Positions 25,736-34,348 of a stretch of DNA of 64,000 nt are shown in pieces. Position 1 is the first letter of the stretch, and every line of letters begins with the position of its first letter. Below the pieces are notes generated by a model that made no database searches, was not told where the DNA came from, and saw only the letters and a list, made by a program, of their open reading frames with translations. A program made the position numbers and the translations under genes. Origin of the DNA: MWH-TA3 sp044353905 (lineage in GTDB: Bacteria; Actinomycetota; Actinomycetes; Actinomycetales; Microbacteriaceae); NCBI GenBank assembly GCA_044353905.1, contig JBILBA010000001.1, positions 186,001 through 250,000 on the forward strand, read 5' to 3'.

Positions 25736-27682
25736 ATGTCCAACACAACAATCGACAGTCTGTTGAACGAAGATCGCCGCTTTCCGCCATCGGCAGAATT
25801 CGTCGCGAACGCCATTGCCCAACCCGAGTTGTACACGGCCGCGTCGGCTGACCGCCTCGGCTTCTGGGCCGACCAAGCCCGCGCTCTGCACTGGCACAAG
25901 CCCTTCACACAGACCCTCGACTGGTCCGATGCTCCGTTCGCGAAGTGGTTTGCCGATGGCGAGATCAATGTCGCCTACAACTGTCTCGACCGTCACATCG
26001 AGGCTGGACTCGGTGACCGTGTTGCCATCCAGTTCGAAGGCGAGCCCGGCGACTCGCGCGCCATCACCTACCGCGAGTTGACTGACGAGGTTCGCAAGGC
26101 CGCGAATCTGCTCGCGAGCCTCGGTGTCGGACAGGGCGACCGAGTTGCCATCTACATGCCTCTCATCCCCGAGGCCGTTGTTGCGATGCTCGCGTGCGCG
26201 CGTGTCGGCGCGATTCACTCGGTCGTGTTTGGCGGATTCGCAGCAGAGAGCCTTCGCGCCCGAATTGACGACGCCGAAGCCACGCTCGTCATTACCGCGG
26301 ATGGCGGCTTTCGAAAGGGCGCAGTCTTCAACCTCAAGAACGCGGTCGACGAGGCCGTCGCCCAGACTCCGACCGTCGAGAAGGTGCTCGTTGTCAAACG
26401 TGCCGGAAATGACGTTGCCTGGGTCGAGGGACGAGACCTCTGGTGGCACGACGAGATCGCCCCGATGAGCGACGACCACATCGCGCAGGGGTTCCCCGCA
26501 GAAAACCCGTTGTTCATCCTGTACACGTCCGGAACCACGGGTAAACCAAAGGGAATCCTGCACACCTCGGGCGGTTACCTCACCCAGGCCTCGTTCACCC
26601 ACCGAAACGTGTTCGACCTTCACCCCGAGTCAGACGTGTACTGGTGCACCGCCGACATCGGCTGGATCACCGGCCACTCGTACGTCGTCTACGGCCCACT
26701 CGCCAATGGCGCGACACAGGTCATCTATGAGGGAACCCCCGATTTCCCCGCACCCGGTCGCTGGTGGGACATCATCGAAAAGTACAAGGTGTCAATCTTT
26801 TACACCGCGCCAACCGCGATTCGCTCGTTCATGAAAGCTGGTCGAGAGATCCCCCAAGCACGCGACCTCTCGTCACTGCGGGTTCTCGGGTCGGTTGGTG
26901 AACCGATCAATCCCGAAGCGTGGATGTGGTACCGCGAGGTGATTGGCGGGAACAACTGCCCTATCGTCGACACGTGGTGGCAGACCGAAACGGGTGCCAT
27001 CATGATCTCGGCTCTCCCCGGAATCACGACAACAAAGCCGGGTAGCGCACAGGTTCCCCTCCCGGGAATCTCTGTCGACGTGCTCGACGACAACGGCGTT
27101 CCCGTTGGGTCAGCAGCCGGCGGACTCCTCGTCATCACCGAACCCTGGCCGTCGATGCTCCGCGGAATCTGGAAAGACCCCGAACGATACAAAGAGACCT
27201 ATTGGTCGACCTTCGCCAACACGTACTTTGCGGGTGATGGGGCTCACCTCGACGCCGACAACGACGTCTGGTTGCTCGGTCGAGTTGACGACGTGATGAA
27301 CGTGTCTGGACATCGACTGTCAACGATGGAGATCGAATCGGCTCTCGTTTCGAATCACGCCGTCGCCGAATCGGCCGTGGTTGGCGCTGCGGACGAAACC
27401 ACCGGTCAGGCAGTCGTCGCATTCGTCGTCCTCAAGAAGCGTGCTTCGGGAGTCGCAAGCCCCGAAGACGACATCGCCGCGCTGAAAGCGCACGTGGTTA
27501 AAGAGATCGGTGCGATCGCCCGGCCTCGAGACATCTATCTGGTCGAGGATCTTCCCAAGACCCGTTCGGGCAAGATCATGAGGCGTCTGTTGCGAGACAT
27601 CGCCGAGGGTCGCGAGATCGGTGACACCACGACACTTCTGGACACGACGGTTGTTCGGGTAATCGATGGCCAGGTCAACTAA
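25736..27682 (+). CDS. acs: Acetyl-CoA synthetase
   Basis: A 648-residue AMP-forming ligase that activates acetate to acetyl-CoA. The ATP-binding loop (YTSGTTGKPKG), the WWQTETG segment and the C-terminal KTRSGKIMRR with Lys613, the site of regulatory acetylation in this family, are all intact. AAGGA lies before the ATG. Its 3' end overlaps the convergent type II secretion F-type gene by four bases. I recall acs lying close to tad genes in other actinobacteria, but here it splits the locus. Confidence 0.97.
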   Translation: MSNTTIDSLLNEDRRFPPSAEFVANAIAQPELYTAASADRLGFWADQARALHWHKPFTQTLDWSDAPFAKWFADGEINVAYNCLDRHIEAGLGDRVAIQFEGEPGDSRAITYRELTDEVRKAANLLASLGVGQGDRVAIYMPLIPEAVVAMLACARVGAIHSVVFGGFAAESLRARIDDAEATLVITADGGFRKGAVFNLKNAVDEAVAQTPTVEKVLVVKRAGNDVAWVEGRDLWWHDEIAPMSDDHIAQGFPAENPLFILYTSGTTGKPKGILHTSGGYLTQASFTHRNVFDLHPESDVYWCTADIGWITGHSYVVYGPLANGATQVIYEGTPDFPAPGRWWDIIEKYKVSIFYTAPTAIRSFMKAGREIPQARDLSSLRVLGSVGEPINPEAWMWYREVIGGNNCPIVDTWWQTETGAIMISALPGITTTKPGSAQVPLPGISVDVLDDNGVPVGSAAGGLLVITEPWPSMLRGIWKDPERYKETYWSTFANTYFAGDGAHLDADNDVWLLGRVDDVMNVSGHRLSTMEIESALVSNHAVAESAVVGAADETTGQAVVAFVVLKKRASGVASPEDDIAALKAHVVKEIGAIARPRDIYLVEDLPKTRSGKIMRRLLRDIAEGREIGDTTTLLDTTVVRVIDGQVN

Positions 27683-28446
27683 CTCGACGACCTGAAGAAC
27701 CCCTGTGCCATCCCGGCGATGGCGGGGACCACGGTCAGCGTCACGAACGCGGGGAACAAGCAGACTCCGAGCGGGATGAGCATCTGCCCAGGGAGTCGTT
27801 CGATTGCTTCCCGAACCTCGAATCGAGCGGTTCGCCGTCGCTCGTCAGCATCCGCGCGGATGAGCCCAGCGACGGGTATCCCTGTCTCTCGAGATGCCGC
27901 TCGAATATCCGTGATGGCAATCCATTCGTTGACGAAGCCCCATCGTTCGCCGCAGGAACGCAGAGCGTTCTCCGTGTCGGCGCGTAACCCAGCGACCGAC
28001 AGAATCTCGGCGACGACATCACCCAGAACCCCGGTCGCCGGAGACGGGGTTGGGATTCGACTGCGCAGTCGGGCCATCCACACCCATCCGCCGAAGGACG
28101 CCCCCACCCCGAGGACGAGGCACAGCCACCCGACTGGCCCGCCCAGGAGAAAAGCGAGAGCGCGCATTCCGAAGATCTCGGTGACGACCAACGTGAACGC
28201 CGGCAATGCCGTCAGTACAACCGCCGAATGCCGAGCAGAGGTGGCGGCGATTGTGGCCTCGCGGTCCAATTCCAGGTTGGAATCAAGCGCGTCGGCGACA
28301 AGGCGCAGCACGCGAGTTCGAGGCGCCCCCGTCTCGCGTGCGATCTCGAGGATGTCAGAGACAACATCGTCGCCTCCACGGTCGTCGAGTCGAGCCACAC
28401 CTGAGTCCAACGTGGCGGCGAGTCGCCTCAGTTCGGTCGGAGTCAT
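27679..28446 (-). CDS. Tad-type pilus inner-membrane protein (type II secretion F domain)
   Basis: A 255-residue membrane protein. The ATG at 28446 overlaps the tadA stop by four bases, giving translational coupling. A cytoplasmic helical N-terminus is followed by two close transmembrane segments (about residues 72-125). A second cytoplasmic T2SSF-type helical bundle (about 140-225) follows, and a final transmembrane segment lies near the C-terminus. This is the TadB/TadC platform role. Only one such gene is present, where many Tad systems have two. Confidence 0.82.
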   Translation of the reverse strand: MTPTELRRLAATLDSGVARLDDRGGDDVVSDILEIARETGAPRTRVLRLVADALDSNLELDREATIAATSARHSAVVLTALPAFTLVVTEIFGMRALAFLLGGPVGWLCLVLGVGASFGGWVWMARLRSRIPTPSPATGVLGDVVAEILSVAGLRADTENALRSCGERWGFVNEWIAITDIRAASRETGIPVAGLIRADADERRRTARFEVREAIERLPGQMLIPLGVCLFPAFVTLTVVPAIAGMAQGFFRSSS

Positions 28447-29333
28447 CGCGCCACCTCGAGTCGGTCGCCGACCCGTCGAAGTGTCCCGGAACTCAGCCGA
28501 CTTCCGGTCGCGGTTCGTTCGCAATGAATCACGCGGTCGAAAGCCACGGCGGCGAGCCGCGCGACGGTTTCGGGGGCAAGCCCCGCCACCATCCCCAACG
28601 CGGTCAATCTCTCGGGGACGTCGCCGAGCGAACGGGCGTGGAGCGACGAAAGTCCGAGATGACCCGCGGTGAGAGCCACGAGTAGGTCAACGATTTCGGC
28701 GCCGCGAACTTCTCCAAGAACGATGCGGTCGGGGCTCATGCGCAACGATTCGCGCACGAGAGCGCTCATCGTGACGTGGCCTGCACCTTCAGCGTTCGCC
28801 GCGCGAGTGCACAGAAAGACGGCATGAGGATGCCGTGGTGAGATCTCGGGGATGTCTTCGATGACGACAATTCGTTCAGAGGTCGGTGCGTGTGCCATCA
28901 AAAACTCGATCAAGGTCGTCTTACCGCTTCCCGTCGCTCCCGTGATGAGGATTGACTGGTTGACGAGTTCCCCCCAATCCCAGTCGTCGTCCACCGCGTA
29001 GTCCTCGGCGGTGACGGGATTGTGTCGCGGAAACCGAAGCGTCAGAATGGCACCGTCCCGCGCAATCGGCGGAAGCGCAACGTGGATTCTCACCTCTCCT
29101 GCGAGCGCCGCATCACCGAGGGGTCGTGCATCGTCGACTCGACCACCCGCGGTCTCGACAAGTCCCGCGCCGATTCGTCGCGCCTCGCGCGGGTCCACGA
29201 TGATGTCCGTTGCGACGAATCCGCGACCAGCGCTTCGCCACACTCGTCCGTCTCCTGTGACACAGAGATCGCGAACGTTGTCGTCAACGGCCGAGGCAAG
29301 GGGTCCGAGAAATGCGCTGAGAGTTGGGCTCAT
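28443..29333 (-). CDS. tadA: Tad pilus secretion ATPase (CpaF/TadA family)
   Basis: About 296 residues from the ATG at 29333; a GTG six bases upstream is an alternative. Walker A is GATGSGKTT (Lys138). An IVVIEDIPEI Asp-box follows, then the RMSPDRIVLGEVRG Walker B, and an HLGLSSLHA segment with the conserved His. It powers pilin assembly or export. It is shorter at the N-terminus than typical CpaF (over 400 residues). The upstream CpaE/Ssd-like gene seen in many actinobacterial tad loci is absent. Confidence 0.88.
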   Translation of the reverse strand: MSPTLSAFLGPLASAVDDNVRDLCVTGDGRVWRSAGRGFVATDIIVDPREARRIGAGLVETAGGRVDDARPLGDAALAGEVRIHVALPPIARDGAILTLRFPRHNPVTAEDYAVDDDWDWGELVNQSILITGATGSGKTTLIEFLMAHAPTSERIVVIEDIPEISPRHPHAVFLCTRAANAEGAGHVTMSALVRESLRMSPDRIVLGEVRGAEIVDLLVALTAGHLGLSSLHARSLGDVPERLTALGMVAGLAPETVARLAAVAFDRVIHCERTATGSRLSSGTLRRVGDRLEVAR

Positions 29334-29435
29334 GCCCACAGCGTTGTGCCCTTGCGGTCAGTTGGCGGATCTTCGCGTCACGATGGGTACAAGCGCACGC
29401 CTCGTAAGGCTGTGAACAAGAGGTTCCGCGAACGC

Positions 29436-29894
29436 TTATTCGAATTCGACGATGAGTTCGAGCTCGACCGGCGCATCCAGCGGCAACACAGCAACACCGA
29501 CGGCGCTCCGCGCGTGACGGCCAGCGTCCCCGAAAATCTCTACGAGCGTGTCGCTCGCGCCGTTCGCCACAGCCGGTTGACCACTGAAGTCAGGAGCGGA
29601 CGCAACGAACACGACAAGTTTGACAATGCGAGTGATGCGATCGACCGTCCCGATCGCCGTCTGCGCAGCGGCGAGAGCGTTGAGGACAGCAATGCGTGCA
29701 AACTCCTTCGCGTCCTCGGAACTGACTTCTGCGCCAACCTTTCCGGTCGCCGGCAAAGCACCGTCCACAAAAGGAAGTTGTCCAGCGGTGAACACAAGAT
29801 TTCCCGCAATCGTTGCGGGAAGGTAGGACGCAACGGGTTTAGCGACCTCTGGGATAACGATTCCCAGTTCGGCGAGACGCTCGGAAACGGACAC
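29436..29894 (-). CDS. RidA/YjgF family imine deaminase
   Basis: A 152-residue protein of the longer RidA-like type. RidA hydrolyses reactive enamine/imine intermediates released by PLP enzymes. Recognisable stretches are NLVFTAGQLPF, a VKLVVFVASAPDF segment and an RSAVGVAVLPLDAPVELELIVEF C-terminus with the conserved Arg. The DUF4177 gene precedes it with a 9-base gap on the same strand, a pairing I recall in mycobacteria (Rv3678A-Rv3678c type). Confidence 0.88.
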   Translation of the reverse strand: MSVSERLAELGIVIPEVAKPVASYLPATIAGNLVFTAGQLPFVDGALPATGKVGAEVSSEDAKEFARIAVLNALAAAQTAIGTVDRITRIVKLVVFVASAPDFSGQPAVANGASDTLVEIFGDAGRHARSAVGVAVLPLDAPVELELIVEFE

Positions 29895-29903
29895 AGGTGT
29901 TCC

Positions 29904-30059
29904 CTAACCGTTCAGGGGGCGCTTGAAATAGGCGACGAGTCCGCCTTCCGGCCCAGCAATGATGGTCACGAGCTCCCAGCCATCCTCACCCCACGTGTTG
30001 AGAATCTGCGTGGTCGAGTGAATGATGAGTGGCGTTGTCGCATATTCCCAATGGCTCAC
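29904..30059 (-). CDS. Small DUF4177-type protein
   Basis: A 51-residue protein with a GTG start at 30059, chosen because GGAGG lies five bases upstream; longer in-frame starts would overlap ponA. It begins SHWEYATTPL and contains ILNTWGEDGWELVTI, the DUF4177 core with the conserved Gly-Trp-Glu-Leu-Val turn. Function unknown. It lies 9 bases upstream of the RidA-like gene and is probably co-translated with it. Confidence 0.8.
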   Translation of the reverse strand: MSHWEYATTPLIIHSTTQILNTWGEDGWELVTIIAGPEGGLVAYFKRPLNG

Positions 30060-30108
30060 AGTGCCTCCGTTTCGGAAATTCTTAGGTTGACTAGGTAATC
30101 TTGAGTCT

Positions 30109-32655
30109 ATGTCCAATCCATTTACGCGTTTCACGACCACTGTCGGCTCTTGGCTCGGATTGGGCATTGTCGGCGTCATCTCGGGTGTCCTCGTTGCGGT
30201 CATGGTCGCGCCGCTCCTCGCTGTGAGCGGAATCGCAATCAAGAACACCCTGTCGGTGTTCGACGCTCTTCCCGACTTTATTGAAATCGGTCGCCAAGGA
30301 CAGAAGAACGAAATCTACGTTCAGAAAAGCGCGAACCCCGACAAGGGCTACGTGAAAATTGCCGATGTCTATTGGCAAAACCGAGTCGAGGTTTCGCTTG
30401 ACGAGATGTCGCAATATCTCAAGGATGCGGCAATTGACGGCGAGGACCGCCGTTTTTACGAACACAAAGGTGTCGACCTCACGGGAATCATTCGTGCGGC
30501 GATCGGAAACGTCGCGTCCGGTGGCGTAACGTCCGGAGCGTCGACGCTGACCATGCAGCTCATCAAGAACATCTACGTCCAACGCGCCGAAGCGTTGCCG
30601 ACCGAGGAAGCGCGAACCGCCGCTTACGCCGAAGCGACCGCCACGACCACCGAGCGCAAGCTGAAAGAAATCAAACTCGCGATCGGACTAGAAAAGCGTT
30701 TCAACAAAGAACAGATTCTTGAGGCATATCTGAACATCTCGGGATTCGGCGGCAACACCTATGGCGTTGAAGCTGCCGCACAGCGCTATTTCGGCGTGAG
30801 CGCCAAGGACGTCACCATTTCGCAGGCCGCGTCGTTGTTGGCCATCGTCCAGTACCCGGTGTTGCGAAATCTCGCGCAACCGGAAAACTTCCCGGCTAAC
30901 CAAATCCGTCGTGACGACATTCTGAAGTCGATGCGTGACGAAGGACACATCACCGAGGCGGAGTATCAAGAGGCCGTCTCGATCCCCGTGGACGAGAATT
31001 TCATCAACCTTCAAGACCCGTCGAGTGGTTGTATCGCTGGCGAAAAGTACACAAAGTATTTTTGCGATTACGTCGTGAAAAACATCACCAATTTCGAAGC
31101 ACTCGGAGCAACAGTCGACGAGCGAATCACGAACTGGAACATCGGCGGCTACAAGCTCTACACGACGCTCGACCACTCGCTACAAAAGTTCGCGCAAAAG
31201 CAGGTGTGGCGTGTGCCCAAGTACTCTCCCCTCCTCAAAATCGGTGCGGTGTTCAACTCGGTTGAGGTCGGGACCGGTCGCGTTCTCACCATGACCCAAA
31301 ACAAAACATTCAACGACACTCTCGAGGGTGGCGGAAAAAGCGCCAGTGCAATCAACCTGTCAACCGACCGGGATTACGGTGGGTCCAGTGGCTTCCAAAC
31401 CGGATCGACCTACAAGATATTCGGGCTTCTCGCATGGTTGCAGTCCGGTCGCGGTCTCAGTGAACTGGTCAACGCAGGCGAGTTCAAGAAGGACCAGTCG
31501 CACTATGTCGACACGTGTGAAGACGGTGGCGGTCCGTGGGGTGGAAAGTGGGAGTTCAAGAACGACTCGGCCGCTCCAAAGGTGGTCACCGTGATGACCG
31601 CGGTGAGTTCTTCGATCAACTCGGCGTTCGCGTCGATCGGAGAACAACTCGACCAGTGTGAAATTCGCAAGACGGCGGAGTCCCTCGGAGTTCACCGTGC
31701 TGACGGCTCCCGTTTGCAATCCAACCCTTCGGCGATTCTGGGAACCAACGAAATCGCGCCGTTGACAATGGCAAATGCCTGGGCGGGTATCGCGAACAAC
31801 GGAAAGTTCTGCGAACTCGTCATTCTCGATCACGCGGTCGGCCCCAACGGCGAGGAACTCCCCGGTCAACCAGAAACCTGTAGTCAAGCGATCGAGCCTG
31901 GCGTTGCACACGCCGCGATTTACGCGATGAAAAACGTAATGAGTGGTGGAACAGGAGGAGCGTCGAATCCTCGCGATGGCGTCCCCATTTTTGGAAAAAC
32001 GGGAACCACCGACAGCTCGACTCAAACCTGGATTGTTGCCTCTACGTCCCGTATCGCGAGCGTGGCCTGGGTCGGAAACATCGTCGGCAAATTCCCCATG
32101 CGTCAATTCTCCAATGGAGCTCTGTACCGTCACCAAATCATGTCAGCGGTGATGCGCACAGCCGACCGGATGTACTCCGGAGAAAAGGATTGGCCCGCAC
32201 CACCGGCTCGTCTATTGCAGGGTAACGGGCTCAAGATACCCGCGGTCCAAGGTTTGAGCGTCGAAGAAGCAACAACTTTGCTCGTCGGTCTCGGACTCCA
32301 AGTGAAGATCGCGCGATTTGAACCATCCGAAACCGTCCCGGAAGGATTCGTCACGCGAAGTTCGCCCGGGGACGGAAGACTCACCGCTGCTGGAGTCGTG
32401 GTCAAGCTCTATCGTTCTTCAGGCCCCGCAGGGTTCACTATGCCGGACTTCATCTCGACGCTGACTCTGGAGGCAGATGCGGTCCTTGCGTTGAATAACG
32501 CGGGTGTCGCAACGGTGACTGTCACCTGTTCGCAATCCAACGACGCCACCGACCCCAGAATCGGTAGCGTGATTGGTCAGTATCCGGTTGCGGGCACAAT
32601 GCAGGAGCCGACGGAATACGTGCGGATCACGATTCTTCGAACAAGCTGCATGTAA
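30109..32655 (+). CDS. Bifunctional class A penicillin-binding protein with PASTA domains
   Basis: An 848-residue peptidoglycan polymerase of the PonA type. One N-terminal transmembrane segment (about residues 15-45) is followed by the GT51 transglycosylase with Glu112 in EDRRFYEHKG. The transpeptidase carries Ser433 in STYK, an SSIN motif and an FGKTGTT motif. Two PASTA domains (about 705-848) may sense muropeptides or lactams. A TAATCT box seven bases before the ATG and no Shine-Dalgarno sequence suggest a leaderless mRNA. It overlaps the metallophosphoesterase gene by one base (TAATG). Confidence 0.95.
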   Translation: MSNPFTRFTTTVGSWLGLGIVGVISGVLVAVMVAPLLAVSGIAIKNTLSVFDALPDFIEIGRQGQKNEIYVQKSANPDKGYVKIADVYWQNRVEVSLDEMSQYLKDAAIDGEDRRFYEHKGVDLTGIIRAAIGNVASGGVTSGASTLTMQLIKNIYVQRAEALPTEEARTAAYAEATATTTERKLKEIKLAIGLEKRFNKEQILEAYLNISGFGGNTYGVEAAAQRYFGVSAKDVTISQAASLLAIVQYPVLRNLAQPENFPANQIRRDDILKSMRDEGHITEAEYQEAVSIPVDENFINLQDPSSGCIAGEKYTKYFCDYVVKNITNFEALGATVDERITNWNIGGYKLYTTLDHSLQKFAQKQVWRVPKYSPLLKIGAVFNSVEVGTGRVLTMTQNKTFNDTLEGGGKSASAINLSTDRDYGGSSGFQTGSTYKIFGLLAWLQSGRGLSELVNAGEFKKDQSHYVDTCEDGGGPWGGKWEFKNDSAAPKVVTVMTAVSSSINSAFASIGEQLDQCEIRKTAESLGVHRADGSRLQSNPSAILGTNEIAPLTMANAWAGIANNGKFCELVILDHAVGPNGEELPGQPETCSQAIEPGVAHAAIYAMKNVMSGGTGGASNPRDGVPIFGKTGTTDSSTQTWIVASTSRIASVAWVGNIVGKFPMRQFSNGALYRHQIMSAVMRTADRMYSGEKDWPAPPARLLQGNGLKIPAVQGLSVEEATTLLVGLGLQVKIARFEPSETVPEGFVTRSSPGDGRLTAAGVVVKLYRSSGPAGFTMPDFISTLTLEADAVLALNNAGVATVTVTCSQSNDATDPRIGSVIGQYPVAGTMQEPTEYVRITILRTSCM

Positions 32656-33584
32656 TGTCTTTCCGAGCAGTTTTCGGAGCGGTGGCCACGATTGGCGTGG
32701 GAGTTTTTGCCTACGCCTCGTTGTTCGAACGAAACTTATTCGGGGTCCGGAACGAATCAATCGATGTTCTGGAACCAGGATCACCCAGTATTCGGGTACT
32801 CCATTTGTCCGACATTCATCTAGCGCCATGGCAAAAGCGCAAGGTCGACTGGATTCGCGGTTTGGTTTCTCTGCGTCCAGATCTCGTCATCGTCACCGGG
32901 GACTCTCTCGGACACGCGGATTCTGTTCCGGAACTCGCTCGCGCACTGTCTGTTTTTAAGGGAACACCAGGTGTATTCGTGCACGGTTCAAACGATTACT
33001 TTGCACCGCGAATGCCCAACCCCTTCACCTACCTTTTTCGGCCGTCTCAGCCCGATCAGGACGGTGAACGCATCGATACCGAGGGCCTCGACGCGGAGTA
33101 TTCGTCGCTGGGGTGGCTCGACCTCAACAACGCGTCACACCGAATGACCGTCAACGGATCGTCAATTGTGTTCACGGGAACCGATGACCCACACCTTGAC
33201 CTCGATCGGCTCGATCTCGTCGCAGGTTCTCTTGACGAAGCTCTCGAACACGCGAACGAACCGGTTGCCGCGATTCTGGGTGTCACCCACGCGCCATATC
33301 GTCGCGTGCTCGACGCTCTGACAACTCTCGGTGCTGACGTCATTTTTGCGGGGCACACTCACGGCGGTCAAGTTTGCGTGCCGGGGATCGGCGCGTTGAC
33401 CACGAACAGCGATCTTCCGCGCGCCCTCGCACGTGGAATGAATGTGTGGAACCGCTTCGACCGTCACGCTTTTCTCAATGTCAGCGCCGGAATCGGAACG
33501 TCAATCTACGCTCCCGTTCGGTTCGCATGCCCACCGGAAGCAGTTCTCATAACTCTGCGGGCAAAGGATATCGGGTACGCTTAA
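32655..33584 (+). CDS. Membrane-anchored metallophosphoesterase
   Basis: A 309-residue calcineurin-like phosphoesterase with one N-terminal hydrophobic segment. Metal-binding motifs are LSDIHLAPWQ, VTGDSLGH (Ser in place of the usual Asn or Asp), GSNDYF (a variant of GNHD), GVTHAPY and AGHTHGGQ. The substrate is unknown; relatives are placed in lipid or wall precursor metabolism (YkuE/UDP-DAGP-hydrolase-like). It is translationally coupled to the PBP gene, an arrangement I recall as conserved in actinobacteria (ponA2-Rv3683 type), which supports a cell-envelope role. Confidence 0.88.
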   Translation: MSFRAVFGAVATIGVGVFAYASLFERNLFGVRNESIDVLEPGSPSIRVLHLSDIHLAPWQKRKVDWIRGLVSLRPDLVIVTGDSLGHADSVPELARALSVFKGTPGVFVHGSNDYFAPRMPNPFTYLFRPSQPDQDGERIDTEGLDAEYSSLGWLDLNNASHRMTVNGSSIVFTGTDDPHLDLDRLDLVAGSLDEALEHANEPVAAILGVTHAPYRRVLDALTTLGADVIFAGHTHGGQVCVPGIGALTTNSDLPRALARGMNVWNRFDRHAFLNVSAGIGTSIYAPVRFACPPEAVLITLRAKDIGYA

Positions 33585-33595
33585 GCGGTTAGAGA

Positions 33596-33669
33596 CGGGG
33601 TGTGGCGCAGCTTGGTAGCGCGCGTCGTTCGGGACGACGAGGTCGCAGGTTCAAATCCTGTTACCCCGA
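33596..33669 (+). tRNA. tRNA-Pro (anticodon CGG)
   Basis: The acceptor starts CGGGGTG. The anticodon stem CGTCG/CGACG encloses loop TTCGGGA, giving CGG. The T-loop is TTCAAAT, and the acceptor closes at 33668 with discriminator A. No CCA is encoded. A perfect hairpin terminator follows. Confidence 0.95.
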
Positions 33670-33673
33670 CAAG

Positions 33674-33708
33674 GGAAAGAGACCGCCGATGGCGGTCTCT
33701 TTCCGTTT
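33674..33708 (+). terminator. Rho-independent terminator after tRNA-Pro
   Basis: A perfect 14-base inverted repeat (33674-33687 and 33691-33704) around a 3-base loop, followed by a short T run. It also lies downstream of the minus-strand nicotinamidase gene and could serve both directions. Confidence 0.85.
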
Positions 33709-33754
33709 AGACGGCTGTGACAGGGGGGCCTATCGCCGGCAGTCTTGCTCTTTT

Positions 33755-34342
33755 CTATCGCTCGTTACTGGAGGCGTAACGGATGTTGACTCCCGCTGCC
33801 GCCATTTCCGCTACCGCGGCGATCGTGGTGACGGGCATCACCCCGACGCAAAGGTCCACCAACACGGTCGCGGTGTAGCCCTTCGCGACCGCGTCAAGAG
33901 CGGTCGCCCGAACGCAATGGTCGGTTGCGATTCCAACAATGTCGACGTGCCGGGCCTTCGCCTTGGCGAGGACGTCGTCAAGCGTCGCACCGCCTGGGGT
34001 ATTCCCCTCAAACGCGGAATAGGCGGGCTTGCCGTCTCCTTTGTAAATCTGTACGTCGATGAGTTCCGACTCCAGCGCTGGGTTATAGGCGGCGCCTGTC
34101 GTTCCCTGAACGCAGTGCCGTGGCCACGTCGTCACCATGTCGGCTTTGTCCGCGAAGTGTCCCCCGTTGTCCCCGTCGGGCGAGTGCCAGTCGCGCGACG
34201 CGATGATTCGTGAGTAGCCCGATTTGTGGGTTCGAATGTACTCCGTGATCGACGCCGCAGTAACGTTTCCGCCCTTTACCCCGAGCGATCCACCCTCGGT
34301 GAAATCGTTCTGGACGTCGACGACGATGAGAGCGTTGGTCAT
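33755..34342 (-). CDS. pncA: Nicotinamidase / isochorismatase-family hydrolase
   Basis: A 195-residue amidase converting nicotinamide to nicotinate in NAD salvage. Catalytic residues are Asp9 (VVDVQNDF) and Cys143 (GIATDHCVRATA), with the metal-binding DWHSPDGDNGGHF segment between them. The ATG at 34342 has an AGGA site. It follows the D-Ala-D-Ala carboxypeptidase with a 6-base gap and is probably co-transcribed. Confidence 0.92.
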   Translation of the reverse strand: MTNALIVVDVQNDFTEGGSLGVKGGNVTAASITEYIRTHKSGYSRIIASRDWHSPDGDNGGHFADKADMVTTWPRHCVQGTTGAAYNPALESELIDVQIYKGDGKPAYSAFEGNTPGGATLDDVLAKAKARHVDIVGIATDHCVRATALDAVAKGYTATVLVDLCVGVMPVTTIAAVAEMAAAGVNIRYASSNER

Positions 34343-34348
34343 GGGGTC

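Noticed and set aside
25676..26623. 315-codon minus-strand open frame opposite acs
   Set aside because: Shadow of the acetyl-CoA synthetase gene, with no motif or plausible start context.
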